A DNA stretch of 64,000 nucleotides from Buddleja alternifolia (taxonomy: Eukaryota; Streptophyta; Magnoliopsida; Lamiales; Scrophulariaceae), in contig WHWC01000159.1 of assembly GCA_019426215.1 (NCBI GenBank), positions 1-64,000 on the forward strand, in the 5' to 3' direction. How positions within the stretch are numbered: position 1 is the first letter of the stretch; each line of letters begins with the position of its first letter. The notes beneath the pieces are model-generated. The model was not told where the DNA came from and did no database searches. It saw nothing but the letters and a program-made list of their open reading frames with translations. The translations under genes were made by a program, and so were the position numbers. Below are positions 48,522 to 59,498 of the stretch, piece after piece.

Positions 48522-49975
48522 TGGTCCCAAGTGGCATATGAAAGGGTTTAGAAGGGTAGGGGGATTGAATAGACCCTGCAGTCTTTTTCGACTTTAAAAA
48601 TTTTCGTATTACTTTGAAGTACGCTTGGAAAGCTTAGCGCTAGGTCAGGCGCTTAGGAATAGATAACTTAGACTTAGTGATTTCAACAATTACCAAAGTA
48701 GGGTAACATTTCAATCGCTTAATCAGGGTTAGCACAGCGGAAATAATTTTATAGATTAGCATTCTCTTGAGCTTGAATTAGTTGCTTAACCGTTTTGAAT
48801 GCTTTTTCAAGATATAATATGCAAATGTAAAGTAAAGCAGTAAAATAATAAATAACATAAAAAATTGTAAGGTTCACTGGGTGATGTAATCCCAGCTACG
48901 TCCTTCTTCTCCTTTGCACTCGGAGGAATTCACTAGATTGATTATCGAAGAATCACATAGAGACTTCTACAAAATAGAAGAAAGGGAAGACGATCTTGAG
49001 CTCCTTGATCACACAGACTTTAGCTCCAATGAAAATCTTCTTCCACAAGCTTCTCTCACACAGAAAAGCTGCTTGTAGAATCAACAAACTTTCTCACTCA
49101 GATGAAAAGATGTTTTGGGTTTTGTTACGGGTTTGTTTGAATGTTAGAAAGTTCAAAAAACTTGGGATATCTCAATAGGAATTTAGGGTTCTTCTCTGAA
49201 GAGGTTTGAGATATCTATGACTATCTTTGGAATGTATATGAAAAGCTTGAAGGATTTTGGCTATGGAGTTTGTAAGCTTTTCTCTCAAGTAATTTCAGCA
49301 AAGTTTTAACCTTTTTCTTGTGCATGTACATGTTTTTAGGGTTTGATGAAAGGTACCACTTATACGGTTTCTTGGGATTTGTCCGTTGGATACATGTGAG
49401 CGCGTGTATCTCACGTAGCGCGTTAAACAGTCTCTTTCTGACATTCTTGAAATTCTGCTGGTTCCGATTGGACAGGATCAAGTTTTAAACTCTGAAATCT
49501 GACAATCTAGACAAAAGATGGCTTGTCCATAAGTTATAATAGCTTATCAGGCATTTAATGCGTTTTGAATTTATTTTTCGTTGGAAATAAATGTCCGTTG
49601 ATGATTTTATTTAAGTCCTCCATGACTTGAGAATTTATTTCAGGTGAATCTGATCCTTGATCGCTTGAGTCATTTGAGCGCAACAGTCCTTTAGCGTTTG
49701 ACAGACGCTAAGAACAAATCTTCATCTTCACTTGACTTCAGACGCTGATCTTCAACTTCATCTCTAATAGACTCACCTAGAATTCTATTAGCGACTTGGT
49801 ATCTAATTCTTAGTCTAAAATCTACAAAGATAAAAATTGCAAGCCTAACAAAATAACAAACATTCAAACGCTTATACAAATGTTCTATTAAAACATAAAC
49901 TTACATTCTTTTTGGGGTCTAACATAAAATCCTACCTTGTCAACATCAAAACGTCTAACATGAAATTTCCTAACA
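48522..49975 (-). repeat. SIRE-A 5' LTR (1454 bp)
   Basis: Minus-strand start TGTTAGGAAATTTCATG and end CACTTGGGACCA, followed by the primer-binding site. The five bases to the right are AAAAC; the matching left target copy is lost with the 3' LTR end. Confidence 0.92.
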
Positions 49976-51253
49976 AAAACGTACTCCCGTTTATTACCTT
50001 TTCCACTTTATTCATAAATCCTGACAATATCCTCTCCTTAAGAGACTTGTCCTGAAGTCTCAATTTGAGGAAATTGTTTTCTAATCACTGTCCAATCTTC
50101 CCAAGTAGCCTCCTCAGGAGTTAGATGCGCCCACTGGATTTAAACTTATCCCATTGCTGTATTATTCCTCTTCATAACCCTCCTGCCCAGAATTGCTACT
50201 GGGAGTTAAAATAGCATCACGTTCCTCATTCAAAGTTGCAAATTTTGTGGTGACTTTTGCACTTGGTGACACAAATTTCTTAAGTAAGGACACATGAAAG
50301 ACAGGATGGACCTTGGCTTGTTCTGGCAATTTCAGTCTATATGCCATACTTTCGATCTTCTCTAACACTTCAATTGATCAACAATACCTTGCACTAAATT
50401 TTCACAACCTTTTATCTCTCAATGTATACTTTCTGTTGGAGTTTGAGATATACTGAGTCTCCCACTTCAAAACTCCTTTCACTTCTATGATTATCTGCCT
50501 TTTGTTTCATTCGGATTTGTGCAGTAAGCAAGTATCCCTTTCGGGCCTGTATGAATTGTCGTTTGAGAGTAATCAACTCCTCTACTCCAGGAACCCTTAT
50601 CTCAGGTTGTGACATCAAACTGAAATAACTAGGTTTGTAGACATATAGAGCCTCAAAAGGGGTCATGTTAATACTAGCGTCGAGTAATATACCACCATCC
50701 TTCCAGATTCACCCATTTAACCCATTTCTTGGGATGTTGAATGCACATACATCTCAAATATCCCTCAAAGCACTGATTAACCCTCTCAGCTTGCCCATCA
50801 CTCTGTGGATGGTAAGCAGTGGTTAGAGCTTGTTGGATCTCTAACACCTTAATTAATTCCTTCCTAAAGTTGCTCACAAACACCTTATATCTGTCAGTGG
50901 TGATGGTGGTAGGCAAACCATGTAACTTGTAAATCCCTTCCATAAACACACTTGCTACTGTGGAAGCTGGTAAGGGATGTGACAGTTGAAAGAAGTGATT
51001 GTATTTAGTCATCCTATCCACAATCACCAATATGGTGTCTTTTCCTTCACAGTTAGGTAATTGTTCAATAAAATTCATACAAATATGGTGCCATGGTTGT
51101 TTAGGAATAGGTAAGGGCTGGAGTAACCCTGGACGTGCCACATGCTCATTCTTGCATAACTTGCAAACTTCACATTGCTCTATAGTTTTCTTTACATCTT
51201 CATTGTATCCTGGCCAATAGAACACCATCTGTAGTCTTCTCAGAGTTGCCCTT
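49976..51253 (-). pseudogene. chromovirus integrase fragment (Reina/CRM-like), decayed
   Basis: Frame 51228-50674 holds an integrase: zinc-region end CEVCKLCKNEHVARPGLLQP, core ICMNFIEQLP, where asparagine stands in place of the first catalytic aspartate, TITTDRYKVF with the second aspartate, and YHPQSDGQAERVNQ with the glutamate. After frameshifts, 50666-50412 (MTPFEALY, SFEVGDSVYLKLQ) and 50368-50162 (AKVHPVFHVSLLKK) give the tail, and about 50130-50040 gives a chromodomain end (TPEEATWEDW). It is cut on the right by the SIRE-B 5' LTR and bordered on the left by the SIRE-A LTR. It encodes no functional protein. It looks like the host sequence into which SIRE-B inserted. Confidence 0.87.
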
Positions 51254-52784
51254 TGTTAGGAATTTCATGTTAGATGTTTTGATGATGACAATTAGGACCT
51301 TTGTTAGACCCCAAAATTATGTAAGTTTGTTTTTCAGCTTTGAAGTATTAGATTTGTAATAGGCTTTGTTTTATATTTGTTCTAGAGTGTTAGGCTAAAT
51401 AGTCTTAGGCTAAGCGTCTGATAATTTCTGAGTGAGTTTATCAGTGGTAAAGTTCGAAGACTCAAGCGCCTGATTTCTGAATGAAGATAAAATCTCCAAG
51501 CGTCCAACTGATCAGCTATGTCAAGCGTTACCTTATAGGACAGAAGTAATTTCACTTGAATTTATTTCTAAGTCCAGAAGGAGTTTTAATGCAAATATTC
51601 TCAAAGCATTAAATACCAACGGGCATTTAATTCAAATGCATTAAATGCTGATAAGAGCATTAAATGTGATAAGCACTTTCAGACGTATGGAGAAGCCACC
51701 CTATTGGACTGTCAACCATTCAAAGACTGCAGCACCAACTTTTGTGCAGCAGATTTTCAGGAAAAAGGACAAAAGCTGTTCACTCGCGAAAGTGAGAGAC
51801 ACGCGCCCTTGCATGTGTCAAACGGACACTTTTTCCAAGAATGTCTATAATTAGGACTTCAACAACAAGCCAAATACAGAGAACATTTATCAAGTCGAAT
51901 TGCGGTTTCATTGAAGTCTCATTCCTTACAATCTCAGAAAAGCCAAACTTTCAACAAATTATTCTCTTTACTTTTCTTCAAATCCTGAGACAGTCAACCC
52001 AATATCTCAAACATTCTTTTCGAAGAAACTACACTACTACTGAGATATTTCCAGTTGTTTGAACTTCATCAAAATTAAACAAACCCTTTTAGAAAAACCC
52101 CTATCCAAGCCTCGCGATTTGTGTGAAGTCGAAGTTGGATACTTGCCATATTTCTGGGTGAAAGAAGCAAGGGGATTGAAGTGATTTGGAGCAGAAATCT
52201 GTGTGATCATGGAGCTCAAGTCATCGACATCCATCTCTCCCTAATTTGTAGAAGATTCTGTGTGATTCTTTGAGAATCATTTTAGTGGATTGCCTCCACG
52301 TGTTCGAGGAGAAGAAGGACGTAGTTGGGATTACACAACCCAGTGAACCTTACAAACATTGTGTCATTTACTTTTCAGTCAATTCTTTTATCTATCATAT
52401 CATTGCATAAACTGATTAAGTAGAACACAGTCAAAATCTAAGCAACTAAGAAACTTCTTGTGACGCTAAAGCTTTTAAAAGAAGACTACAAAAATCATTC
52501 CGCTGTGCTAACACTGATCAAAGAAGTGAACGCTCAAACCTACTCCGTTAAAGTATTCAATTCTTGAAATCTAAGTTAACTTTGAACACAGTCTTCATTA
52601 GACGCTTCACCAAAGCGCCTATATTTTTAAGTGAACGCTTAAGTCAAGCGTTAGACTCTTCAAGCGTTTACTTTTTCAAGCGTCCAAAAATCATTTTAAT
52701 ACGAAATCTTTTAAAGTCGAAAAAGATTTCAGGGTCTATTCAACCCCCGCCCTTCTAGACCCTTTCGTATGCCACTTGGGACCA
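51254..52784 (+). repeat. SIRE-B 5' LTR (1531 bp)
   Basis: Starts TGTTAGGAATTTCATGTTAG and ends CACTTGGGACCA. The middle differs strongly from SIRE-A. A cluster of AAGCG/CGCTT motifs lies at 52600-52686 near its end. Confidence 0.92.
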
Positions 52785-52789
52785 ACAAG

Positions 52790-52801
52790 TGGTATCAGAG
52801 C
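52790..52801 (+). other. SIRE-B primer-binding site
   Basis: TGGTATCAGAGC five bases after the LTR end, the unaltered initiator-Met tRNA type site. Confidence 0.93.
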
Positions 52802-52886
52802 GGTTAAAGTTGAGATTTTAAAATTTCCAAGCATAACTGCTTGTTTAGATCCTTTTTCAAAATCTAGTTGCTTTTAAATTTTTGAT

Positions 52887-55090
52887 ATGGCATTTGCTAA
52901 AGTTCCCAAACTGACTGAGTCAAATTTTGACACATGGAAAGTCAAAGCATTTACATATCTCTGTTCATGTGATGATGACATGTGTGATATTATTTCAGAT
53001 GGGTCAATCAAAATATATAAAGTTATCACAAGAGCGCCTGGAGCCACGGAAGAAACTCCCGATGGTTACGTTGAGAAACCAAAACAAGAATGGTCTCCAG
53101 ATGAGCGTCGAAGAGCTAATTTGGACAATGTTGGTCGTAACGCTCTATATACAGCTATTGGTGATAATGACAACTTATTCAACAAGATCAAGTCTTGCAA
53201 AACCACTAAAGAAATATGGGATAAGTTGGCTACAATTTGTGGTGGTTCAGCTCAGATCAAAGAAAACAAACTTTCCATTGCCAAGGAAAAGTTTAACGGA
53301 TTTAAGATGCTACCCAATGAAACTTTAGAGCAATTAGATATAAGATTTACAGCTCTAGTTACAGAACTTACATCGTTGGGAATGGATTTGCAGAATCGAG
53401 AAATGGTGGTTAAGATCTTTAGAAGTTTACCAAGTAAATTCTTAATGAAGACAACCGCTATGAGAGAATCAAATATGCTGGATCTCCTAACTCCATAAGA
53501 CTCCTTTTCAGAGCTCAAGGCATTTGAGTTCGAGTTAAATTCTGCTAGTGATGTTGTGAGTAGTCCGGTGATTGAATCTAGAGCGCTTATAGCATCAATC
53601 AAAGGCAAATCGGGGAATAAAGGAAAGAATTTAGATATCAATGAAGAAGAGGAATTAGCTCTGCTGAATAGGTTCAGAAAGTTCTTGAGATATGAAAAGA
53701 AGGAAAAGGTTTTAATAATCAAGGACAAAGTTCATATCAAGCACCTTCTCCGATGCAACAACATCTTCTTGCGCCTCAGTATTCTGTTCCTTCACCCCAA
53801 GCGCCTGTTCAGTACCAAGCGTCTACTCAAAATCTCCCAGCTCCAGTGGTCTCAAAACCACACATTGCAAGGTTAACAAATGAACAAAAGATGAAAACTA
53901 ATCTTTGTTACAATTGCAGGAAACCAGGACACTACCAAGTAAACTGCCCTTATCCAAACGTATCTAAACCCTCAAGGCAGGATTACTTGGATAGAAACCA
54001 ATTCAGGAGCAACCTTCGTCAACAAGGTTTGCTAGCGGAATCAGAACTAGCATCCGCACCTGAAGATTTAGAATCATCAGAAGAAAGTAGCGATGATGAT
54101 GAGCCATTAGATGACTCAGCGCTCATATGTCTCATGGCCAGAGATAATGAAGCGTCTCCTGAGGTAATCAATGAATTATCTATTCCTCTTTCTTATGATG
54201 AATTACTTGACAAAGTCAAAGAATACTATAATGAATGTCAAGAAGCTGCCAAAATATATCAAAATGATCTCGCTATTATCTCATCACTCACAAGAGATAA
54301 AGTGACGCTCAAAGCAGAGTTGCGAGTTCAGCAACAGTGCATTGAGAAGAACCAATCGCTTGAGAGTGAAATCATTCAATTAAAAGGCGATCTTGATATA
54401 ATAGTCCAGAGAGAAGCTGATTTGATCGCTAGACTTGCTAAATCAGAGCAGCTCATCTCATCATTATCAAAAGCTTCTAGAAAGTTGGATAATGTGACTG
54501 AAGTAACTAGATTATTTGGTGAGAAGACCGGTTTAAGATGCGATAAACTCGGTAAACAATCCAATCAATCTAATGTTATGGCAAACAACAAAGGAAAGAG
54601 TGTTATCTTTGTTGAAAAAGGTTCACAGGGTCAAACTCAAAATGAACCCAGTGACAATGGTAAGAAGCCAAATGAGAAAGTCAAAGCTAACTTAAGCAAG
54701 GGTAAGGCTAAGGCAAATGATTCACAAAGACGGGTTTATCCAAATGCTCAAAAGGCTAAAGATAAGACTGACCACTGTGAATCAAGCGCTAAGCGTCCAA
54801 CACCAAAAGTGCAACCCAAGCCAGCGCCAAGGAAATACCAGCGTCAATATCCAAGACAGTCAAGATCATATTATCGATACTATGATGATTATGATTATGA
54901 CTACCATTATAATCAAGGATATTATTATTATACACCCAAAAAGCACACACAACACGTTGTGAAACCCAAAAAGGCCAGTATTCCTACAATGAAGACTAGG
55001 CAAATATGGGTTCCTAAAGTTCTAATTCAAACTAACAATGTTACTAATGTTAAAAGACCCAAGCAACAATGGGTACCTGAACAGAAATAG
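52887..55090 (+). pseudogene. SIRE-B gag (one stop, one frameshift)
   Basis: Start MAFAKVPKLTESNFDTWKVK at 52887. An in-frame TAA at 53496-53498 (after LDLLTP) stands where SIRE-A has a glutamine codon. The frame continues FSELKAFEFELN to about 53705, where a shift leads into the frame at 53753-55090. This has a proline/glutamine-rich stretch, a canonical CCHC zinc knuckle CYNCRKPGHYQVNC (about 53908-53949), an acidic serine stretch, a coiled-coil-like segment (about 54200-54500), and a basic tyrosine-rich tail (RYYDDYDYDYHYNQG) ending QWVPEQK. Only two lesions separate it from an open gag frame, so it is better preserved than SIRE-A gag. Confidence 0.9.
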
Positions 55091-55104
55091 AACTTCCCTT
55101 TTGA

Positions 55105-56039
55105 TTGCAGATACCTAGAGCTAGAGCCGATACATCTGTATGGTACTTTGATAGTGGATCGTCAAGGCACATGACTGGCTCCAAAGATCTTCTGATCAAC
55201 TATCAAGCTGCCAATGGTCCTCAGGTTGTATTTGGTGACAACTCCAAAGGTAAAACCAAAGGTATAGGTACTGTGCATAGGGGGAACATCATGATAAGTG
55301 ATGTTTGTTATGTTGAGGGTCTGAAGCACAATTTATTAAGCATAAGTCAATTTTGTGATAAAGGCTTTGAAGTCATATTCTCAAGTGACTGTTGCTATAT
55401 ATACGACGCTAAGACTAAGTCTACTAAATTGAAAGGAAAAAGAACTAACAACGTATATTTGGTAGATTGGGGTTCAACACTTGATAACAACCCAACATGT
55501 TTTGTTGCTAAAAATGAATCTAAAATGGGTTGGTTATGGCATAGAAAAATGAATCACCTCAACTTCAAAACAATCTCTCAGCTTATAAGTCAAAATCTTG
55601 TAGAGGGATTACCAAATGGACCATTTCATAAGGATCGCCTTTGTGACGCTTGTCAAATGGGTAAACAAGTTAAATCATCGTTCAAGAGAAAACCTCATCT
55701 ATCTACCTCTACAATACTTGAACTACTTCACATGGATTTGTTTGGACCTGTTCAAACGATCAGTATAAGTGGTAAGAAGTATACTTTGGTGATAGTAGAC
55801 GATTTCTCTCGATTTACTTGGGTGAAATTTCTTTCATCCAAAGATGAAACATGTGACAAGTTAACAACGCTTATTCGGCAACTTCAAATATTGAAAAATC
55901 TTAAGGTTGCAAGAGTAAGAAGCGATCACGGCACTGAGTTTACTAACAAGATTGTTGAGAAGTTTTGCGCAGAAAATGGAATACATCATGAGTATTCAGC
56001 TCCCAGAACTCCCTAACAAAATGGTGTTGCTGAGCGCCG
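55105..56039 (+). pseudogene. SIRE-B pol 5' part: protease and integrase, cut by Gypsy-3
   Basis: Protease motif WYFDSGSSRHMTG follows a short start region. The pre-integrase zinc region (HRKMNHLNFKTIS, CDACQMGKQVKSSF) comes next, then the integrase core with LLHMDLFGP, RSDHGTEF and YSAPRTP. A TAA replaces a glutamine codon at 56014-56016, shortly before the catalytic glutamate (GVAERR). Gypsy-3 interrupts directly after this at 56040. The frame lacks a good ATG near its start; gag ends 14 bases upstream in a different frame, so pol would need frameshifting or splicing. Confidence 0.9.
56035..56039. repeat. expected left target-site copy of Gypsy-3 (CGCCG)
   Basis: CGCCG immediately precedes the LTR start TGATAAGAGG within SIRE-B integrase. 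The partner lies outside the window, so it is only an expectation. Confidence 0.55.
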
Positions 56040-57715
56040 TGATAAGAGGCATTTTTACGTGTTTTTAAGCCCCTTTGCGTTTATGTCTTAGGTTCATTTA
56101 TCGCTTGATTCTTGCCACATGTGCGTTTAATTCGTGCATTAAGTGATTTCAGGTCTTAAATGGATACAATCAAAGAACGGGATGAAAATGACGTATAAAA
56201 CAAGTTTAGGCCAAATTTCTATGCACCCCTACGCCTAGGCGCCATCTTGCCCACGCCCGGGCGCCGTTTCAGCACCACTTTCCACGTTCGAGCGCTTTTT
56301 CCGTATGTTTAGAGACCGAATTGGATGAAGTTCCCTTCTACAAAGTTGTAGAACTATGTGTTAGCTTCAAATGAGGACTTGAATCATCCAAATCGGAGTT
56401 TTGTGGAGAGAGTTATGAAGGAAATACAATTACTACGCAAGACAGAGGCAAATACTCCCAACATTCTGATTTGGGCGCCCGAGCGCCGTAAAACCCGCGC
56501 CTAGGCGCGCCCACATCCGAGATTTGATTCCTTTCAGCCAAAAGATCATCATTTGATGGATGAATGGAACATTTAAAGCCAAGAGGTCATCACATGTATG
56601 GGGGGGATGTCATAAGTATGTTTCTTACTAGATCTACTTTTGGGGAATTTTATACTACTCACTTTAAGGGTAGTGGAGGGGACACTAGGGGGGACATACA
56701 CATGAGGGGCTGATTGGTGGTGGTCTTCTTAAGGATTGGAGGGAGCAATTGACCGAGATCAATCTTGGAGAGGAGGGAGAGAGAGGCATTTGATCCATCA
56801 CTTTTCACTCATCATCATTCATCACCATATTTCTTCATCACTTTTGGAGGGGAACAAAGAGGGAGGAGCTAAGGATTGAAGATCAAGAGCAAAGATCCAT
56901 CATCAATCAATTGAGGGAGTTTTAATTATTTGCATTTACATGTTTATTTCCATGAGTATGTATATGTTTGTATTAGATTTTCTTAAGGCTTTGATGAGAG
57001 GCTAATATTGTAGAACTAAGGCCATGTGAAGGCCAAATTTATGAATCAATATATGTGAAGTTGCTCTTTGTATTAATTCTCCTATTGCTTTGTGTGTTAA
57101 TTCTATGCTTTTATTCCAATCATGTGTTTGATCACCATATGCTTGCTATCTTGCCTAATCTAGTTGTTCGAGAGAAAATAGATTAGGGTGCAAGAGAATT
57201 AACACATCATCCGAAACAAATGAGGGATTGCCCTAGAAATAGGTAAAGATTCCCGGGTGTTGTTAGCCGGATTCGTTCGGGGAAGCTCTAGAACGTTAAT
57301 GCGTGATTTTTGATTAGATTCTCGGATAGACATATTTAGAGAACCGTCAATTAATCATAGGATTATTATGTGCCGAGACATCGGGTAATAGTTAATTTAG
57401 GAGTTTCCACCAAAGCAATAGGAGTCTAATAATTCGAAGAGTAGTTCATATATATTGACGAGTAGATTTGGTTGTAGCATGTGCCTTAGTCATTTTATCA
57501 TACGTGAGATTTAATTCATAGCTTGTTCCCTCCTTTGATCTTTCGTTTACTTAATTGTTTTCCTCTTACTTTACTTTAATTGTCTTTACTTTCATTAAAA
57601 TCATAAACTAGAATTCAAGTCCCCGTGGTTCGACAACCCGGACTTTTAGTCCACTTTATTACTACACACGTCTAGTACACTTGCTATCAAAGCACGTTAA
57701 GTTTTAGCGATACCA
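56040..57715 (+). repeat. Gypsy-3 5' LTR (1676 bp)
   Basis: Starts TGATAAGAGGCATTTTTACG and ends TAGCGATACCA, followed by the primer-binding site. Start (TGATAAG) and end (TACCA) match those of Gypsy-2. It contains two clusters of GCGCC palindromes (56231-56265 and 56474-56513). Confidence 0.92.
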
Positions 57716-57721
57716 AGTTTT

Positions 57722-57739
57722 TGGCGCCGTTGCCGGGGA
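57722..57739 (+). other. Gypsy-3 primer-binding site
   Basis: TGGCGCCGTTGCCGGGGA, identical to that of Gypsy-2 and of the Athila/Tat type. Confidence 0.94.
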
Positions 57740-57860
57740 CTTGTTTATTTTAGTTTACATTTTTAATAATTCTTAGTTTTCGTTCATTTCTTGATTTTCT
57801 TTTATTTTCGTGATTAGTCTAATTTTGTTCTTGTATTTAATTGTTAGGTTCTTGAGGTGC

Positions 57861-59498
57861 ATGACCCGCTCCTCAAGCAAGCCTCTATACGAGTTGGAGC
57901 CCGAAATTGAAAGAGTTCTTAGGACTAGTAGGCGAGCAAGAGAAATGGCCAATAATCTCAACCAAAACCCAAATGGAAATTTCCCGGACATGAACTCACC
58001 GGAAACTAGGGAGTGGTTACAAGGTGTTCTACAAGCCATGCAAGCGGTACCTCCTCCACAACTCCCGTCGGTTCGGGGTAGCTTACCACCTAGGGTCCAT
58101 ACCATTCCGGGGCCCGTAGTCGTGCCTAATTTCGTCACACCAAACTACCACATTCCGGCTCACATTTTTAATATGGTGCAAGGAGATCCTTTCTATGGAG
58201 AACCACACGAATCACCACACGCTCATTTGGAAACCATAGATGAGGCTCTTGTGACCATTCAATATCACCCACGTGATCTTGATGCGATTCGTCTAAGAGT
58301 CTTCCATTTCTCATTGAAGGATAGGGCGACAACATGGTACAAATCCTTACCTCCACAATCTATTACAACATGGAGTGAGTTGGTCGATGCCTTTTTAAAT
58401 AAATTCTTTCCACCCTCAAAAATAAATGAGCTACGGAGTAATATAAAAGGGTTTAGGCAAAGGAGCAATGAATCTTTAGCCGAGGCTTGGGCTAGATATA
58501 AGGGCATGCTCCGTAAATGTCCCGATCATAATTTTGGGTTGAATGAACAAGTACTCCATTTCTATGATGGGGTTAGGTCACGTATTCGGCATAGACTCAA
58601 CGCGGGTGCGGGAGGAGATCTCCTTGGGTTAGATTGTCAAAGTGTATGGGACAAAGTCGAACAGTTGGCCCGAGAAGACGAGCTTTACCCCGACGATGAA
58701 GAGGCCTCATCCTCTAAAAAGGTTGCTTGTATTGAGGAAGTAGTTGAGGAAGTAGTACTCTTGGAACCGGAGGTTGGCAATGTTAATTATGTGGGGAATC
58801 AAAATAAACCTCGGGTGAACTTTCATATACCCGAGAATTTTCCAAAAAGGCCCAACCCCGCACAGAACGCACAACCGGGGATCTATCAAGCTCCACGACC
58901 ACCCTTCAATAACCCACCCCCGAGGCAAGGCAATTTCAATGGACAAGGTCAAGGTCAAGTGCAAATGCGACCTCCCACAATCGATGAGAAACTGGATGCT
59001 CACATGAAAAAGTCCGATACATCTTTCAACGAACTTCGGAATATGATAAAGGATATGTGTATGGAGATGAAGGATTTGCGAACACAAGTAGGGCAACTTT
59101 CTAATGCGGTTAACGGTAGAGCCCCGGGGACTCTCCCAAGCGACACGGAAAAGAACCCGAAGGCCCAATGCAATGCCATAGCCTTGAGAAGTGGCAAACA
59201 ATTGGAAAATTACACTGCCAGTACATCCGCGCCCGAGCGCCCAGATATGCGCGCCCAGGCGCCCAGGCGCCTATACACGCGCCCAGGCGCCGCCCACTGT
59301 TTTTGTGCCAGCAGATCCGCGCCTAGGCGCCAATACACGCGCCCAGGCGCCAACCACAGACCTGCCAGATGCAAACTCTCTGCATCCAGCGCCCGAGCGC
59401 CCAGATATGCGCGCCCAGGCGCCAGAAGATCCGCGCCTAGGCGCCGATACACGCGCCCAGGCGCCGCCCACTGCTTCGGTAGGTTTTCATCCGTCTAA
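57861..59498 (+). CDS. Gypsy-3 gag, frame running out in the GC-rich repeat
   Basis: I place the start at the methionine of [20 protein letters not shown] (57861), because the upstream in-frame codons from 57810 are hydrophobic leader-like sequence not matched in Gypsy-2 gag. The capsid region is typical ([40 protein letters not shown]). Unlike Gypsy-2, I see no CCHC zinc knuckle; the place after [12 protein letters not shown] holds an acidic stretch and VNYVGNQN. A coiled-coil-like part follows ([20 protein letters not shown]), then [10 protein letters not shown], which in Gypsy-2 leads straight into protease. Here the frame reads out-of-register repeat codons and stops at 59498. It probably makes a gag without pol. 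The gag role is particle formation. Confidence 0.85.
   Translation: MTRSSSKPLYELEPEIERVLRTSRRAREMANNLNQNPNGNFPDMNSPETREWLQGVLQAMQAVPPPQLPSVRGSLPPRVHTIPGPVVVPNFVTPNYHIPAHIFNMVQGDPFYGEPHESPHAHLETIDEALVTIQYHPRDLDAIRLRVFHFSLKDRATTWYKSLPPQSITTWSELVDAFLNKFFPPSKINELRSNIKGFRQRSNESLAEAWARYKGMLRKCPDHNFGLNEQVLHFYDGVRSRIRHRLNAGAGGDLLGLDCQSVWDKVEQLAREDELYPDDEEASSSKKVACIEEVVEEVVLLEPEVGNVNYVGNQNKPRVNFHIPENFPKRPNPAQNAQPGIYQAPRPPFNNPPPRQGNFNGQGQGQVQMRPPTIDEKLDAHMKKSDTSFNELRNMIKDMCMEMKDLRTQVGQLSNAVNGRAPGTLPSDTEKNPKAQCNAIALRSGKQLENYTASTSAPERPDMRAQAPRRLYTRPGAAHCFCASRSAPRRQYTRPGANHRPARCKLSASSARAPRYARPGARRSAPRRRYTRPGAAHCFGRFSSV

Larger units (their letters stand above)
26290..49975 (-). mobile_element. SIRE-A: SIRE/Maximus-type Ty1-copia with env-like region, carrying Gypsy-2
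   Basis: Minus-strand order: 5' LTR (49975-48522), primer-binding site, gag, protease, integrase, RT, RNase H, then (after Gypsy-2) a long env-like region, polypurine tract and a 3' LTR truncated at 26290. Without Gypsy-2 it is about 13.8 kb. An extra gene after pol plus the gag and integrase style identify the SIRE lineage. All genes contain stops. The LTR pair differs by many substitutions and several indels, so it is older than Gypsy-2. Confidence 0.92.
51254..56039 (+). mobile_element. SIRE-B: SIRE-type Ty1-copia, 5' half, interrupted by Gypsy-3
   Basis: 5' LTR, primer-binding site, gag and pol up to the integrase core, where Gypsy-3 begins at 56040. The remaining pol, any env-like gene and the 3' LTR would lie beyond Gypsy-3, outside the window. 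It is in opposite orientation to SIRE-A and is related to it in gag, protease, integrase and LTR start. Confidence 0.92.
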
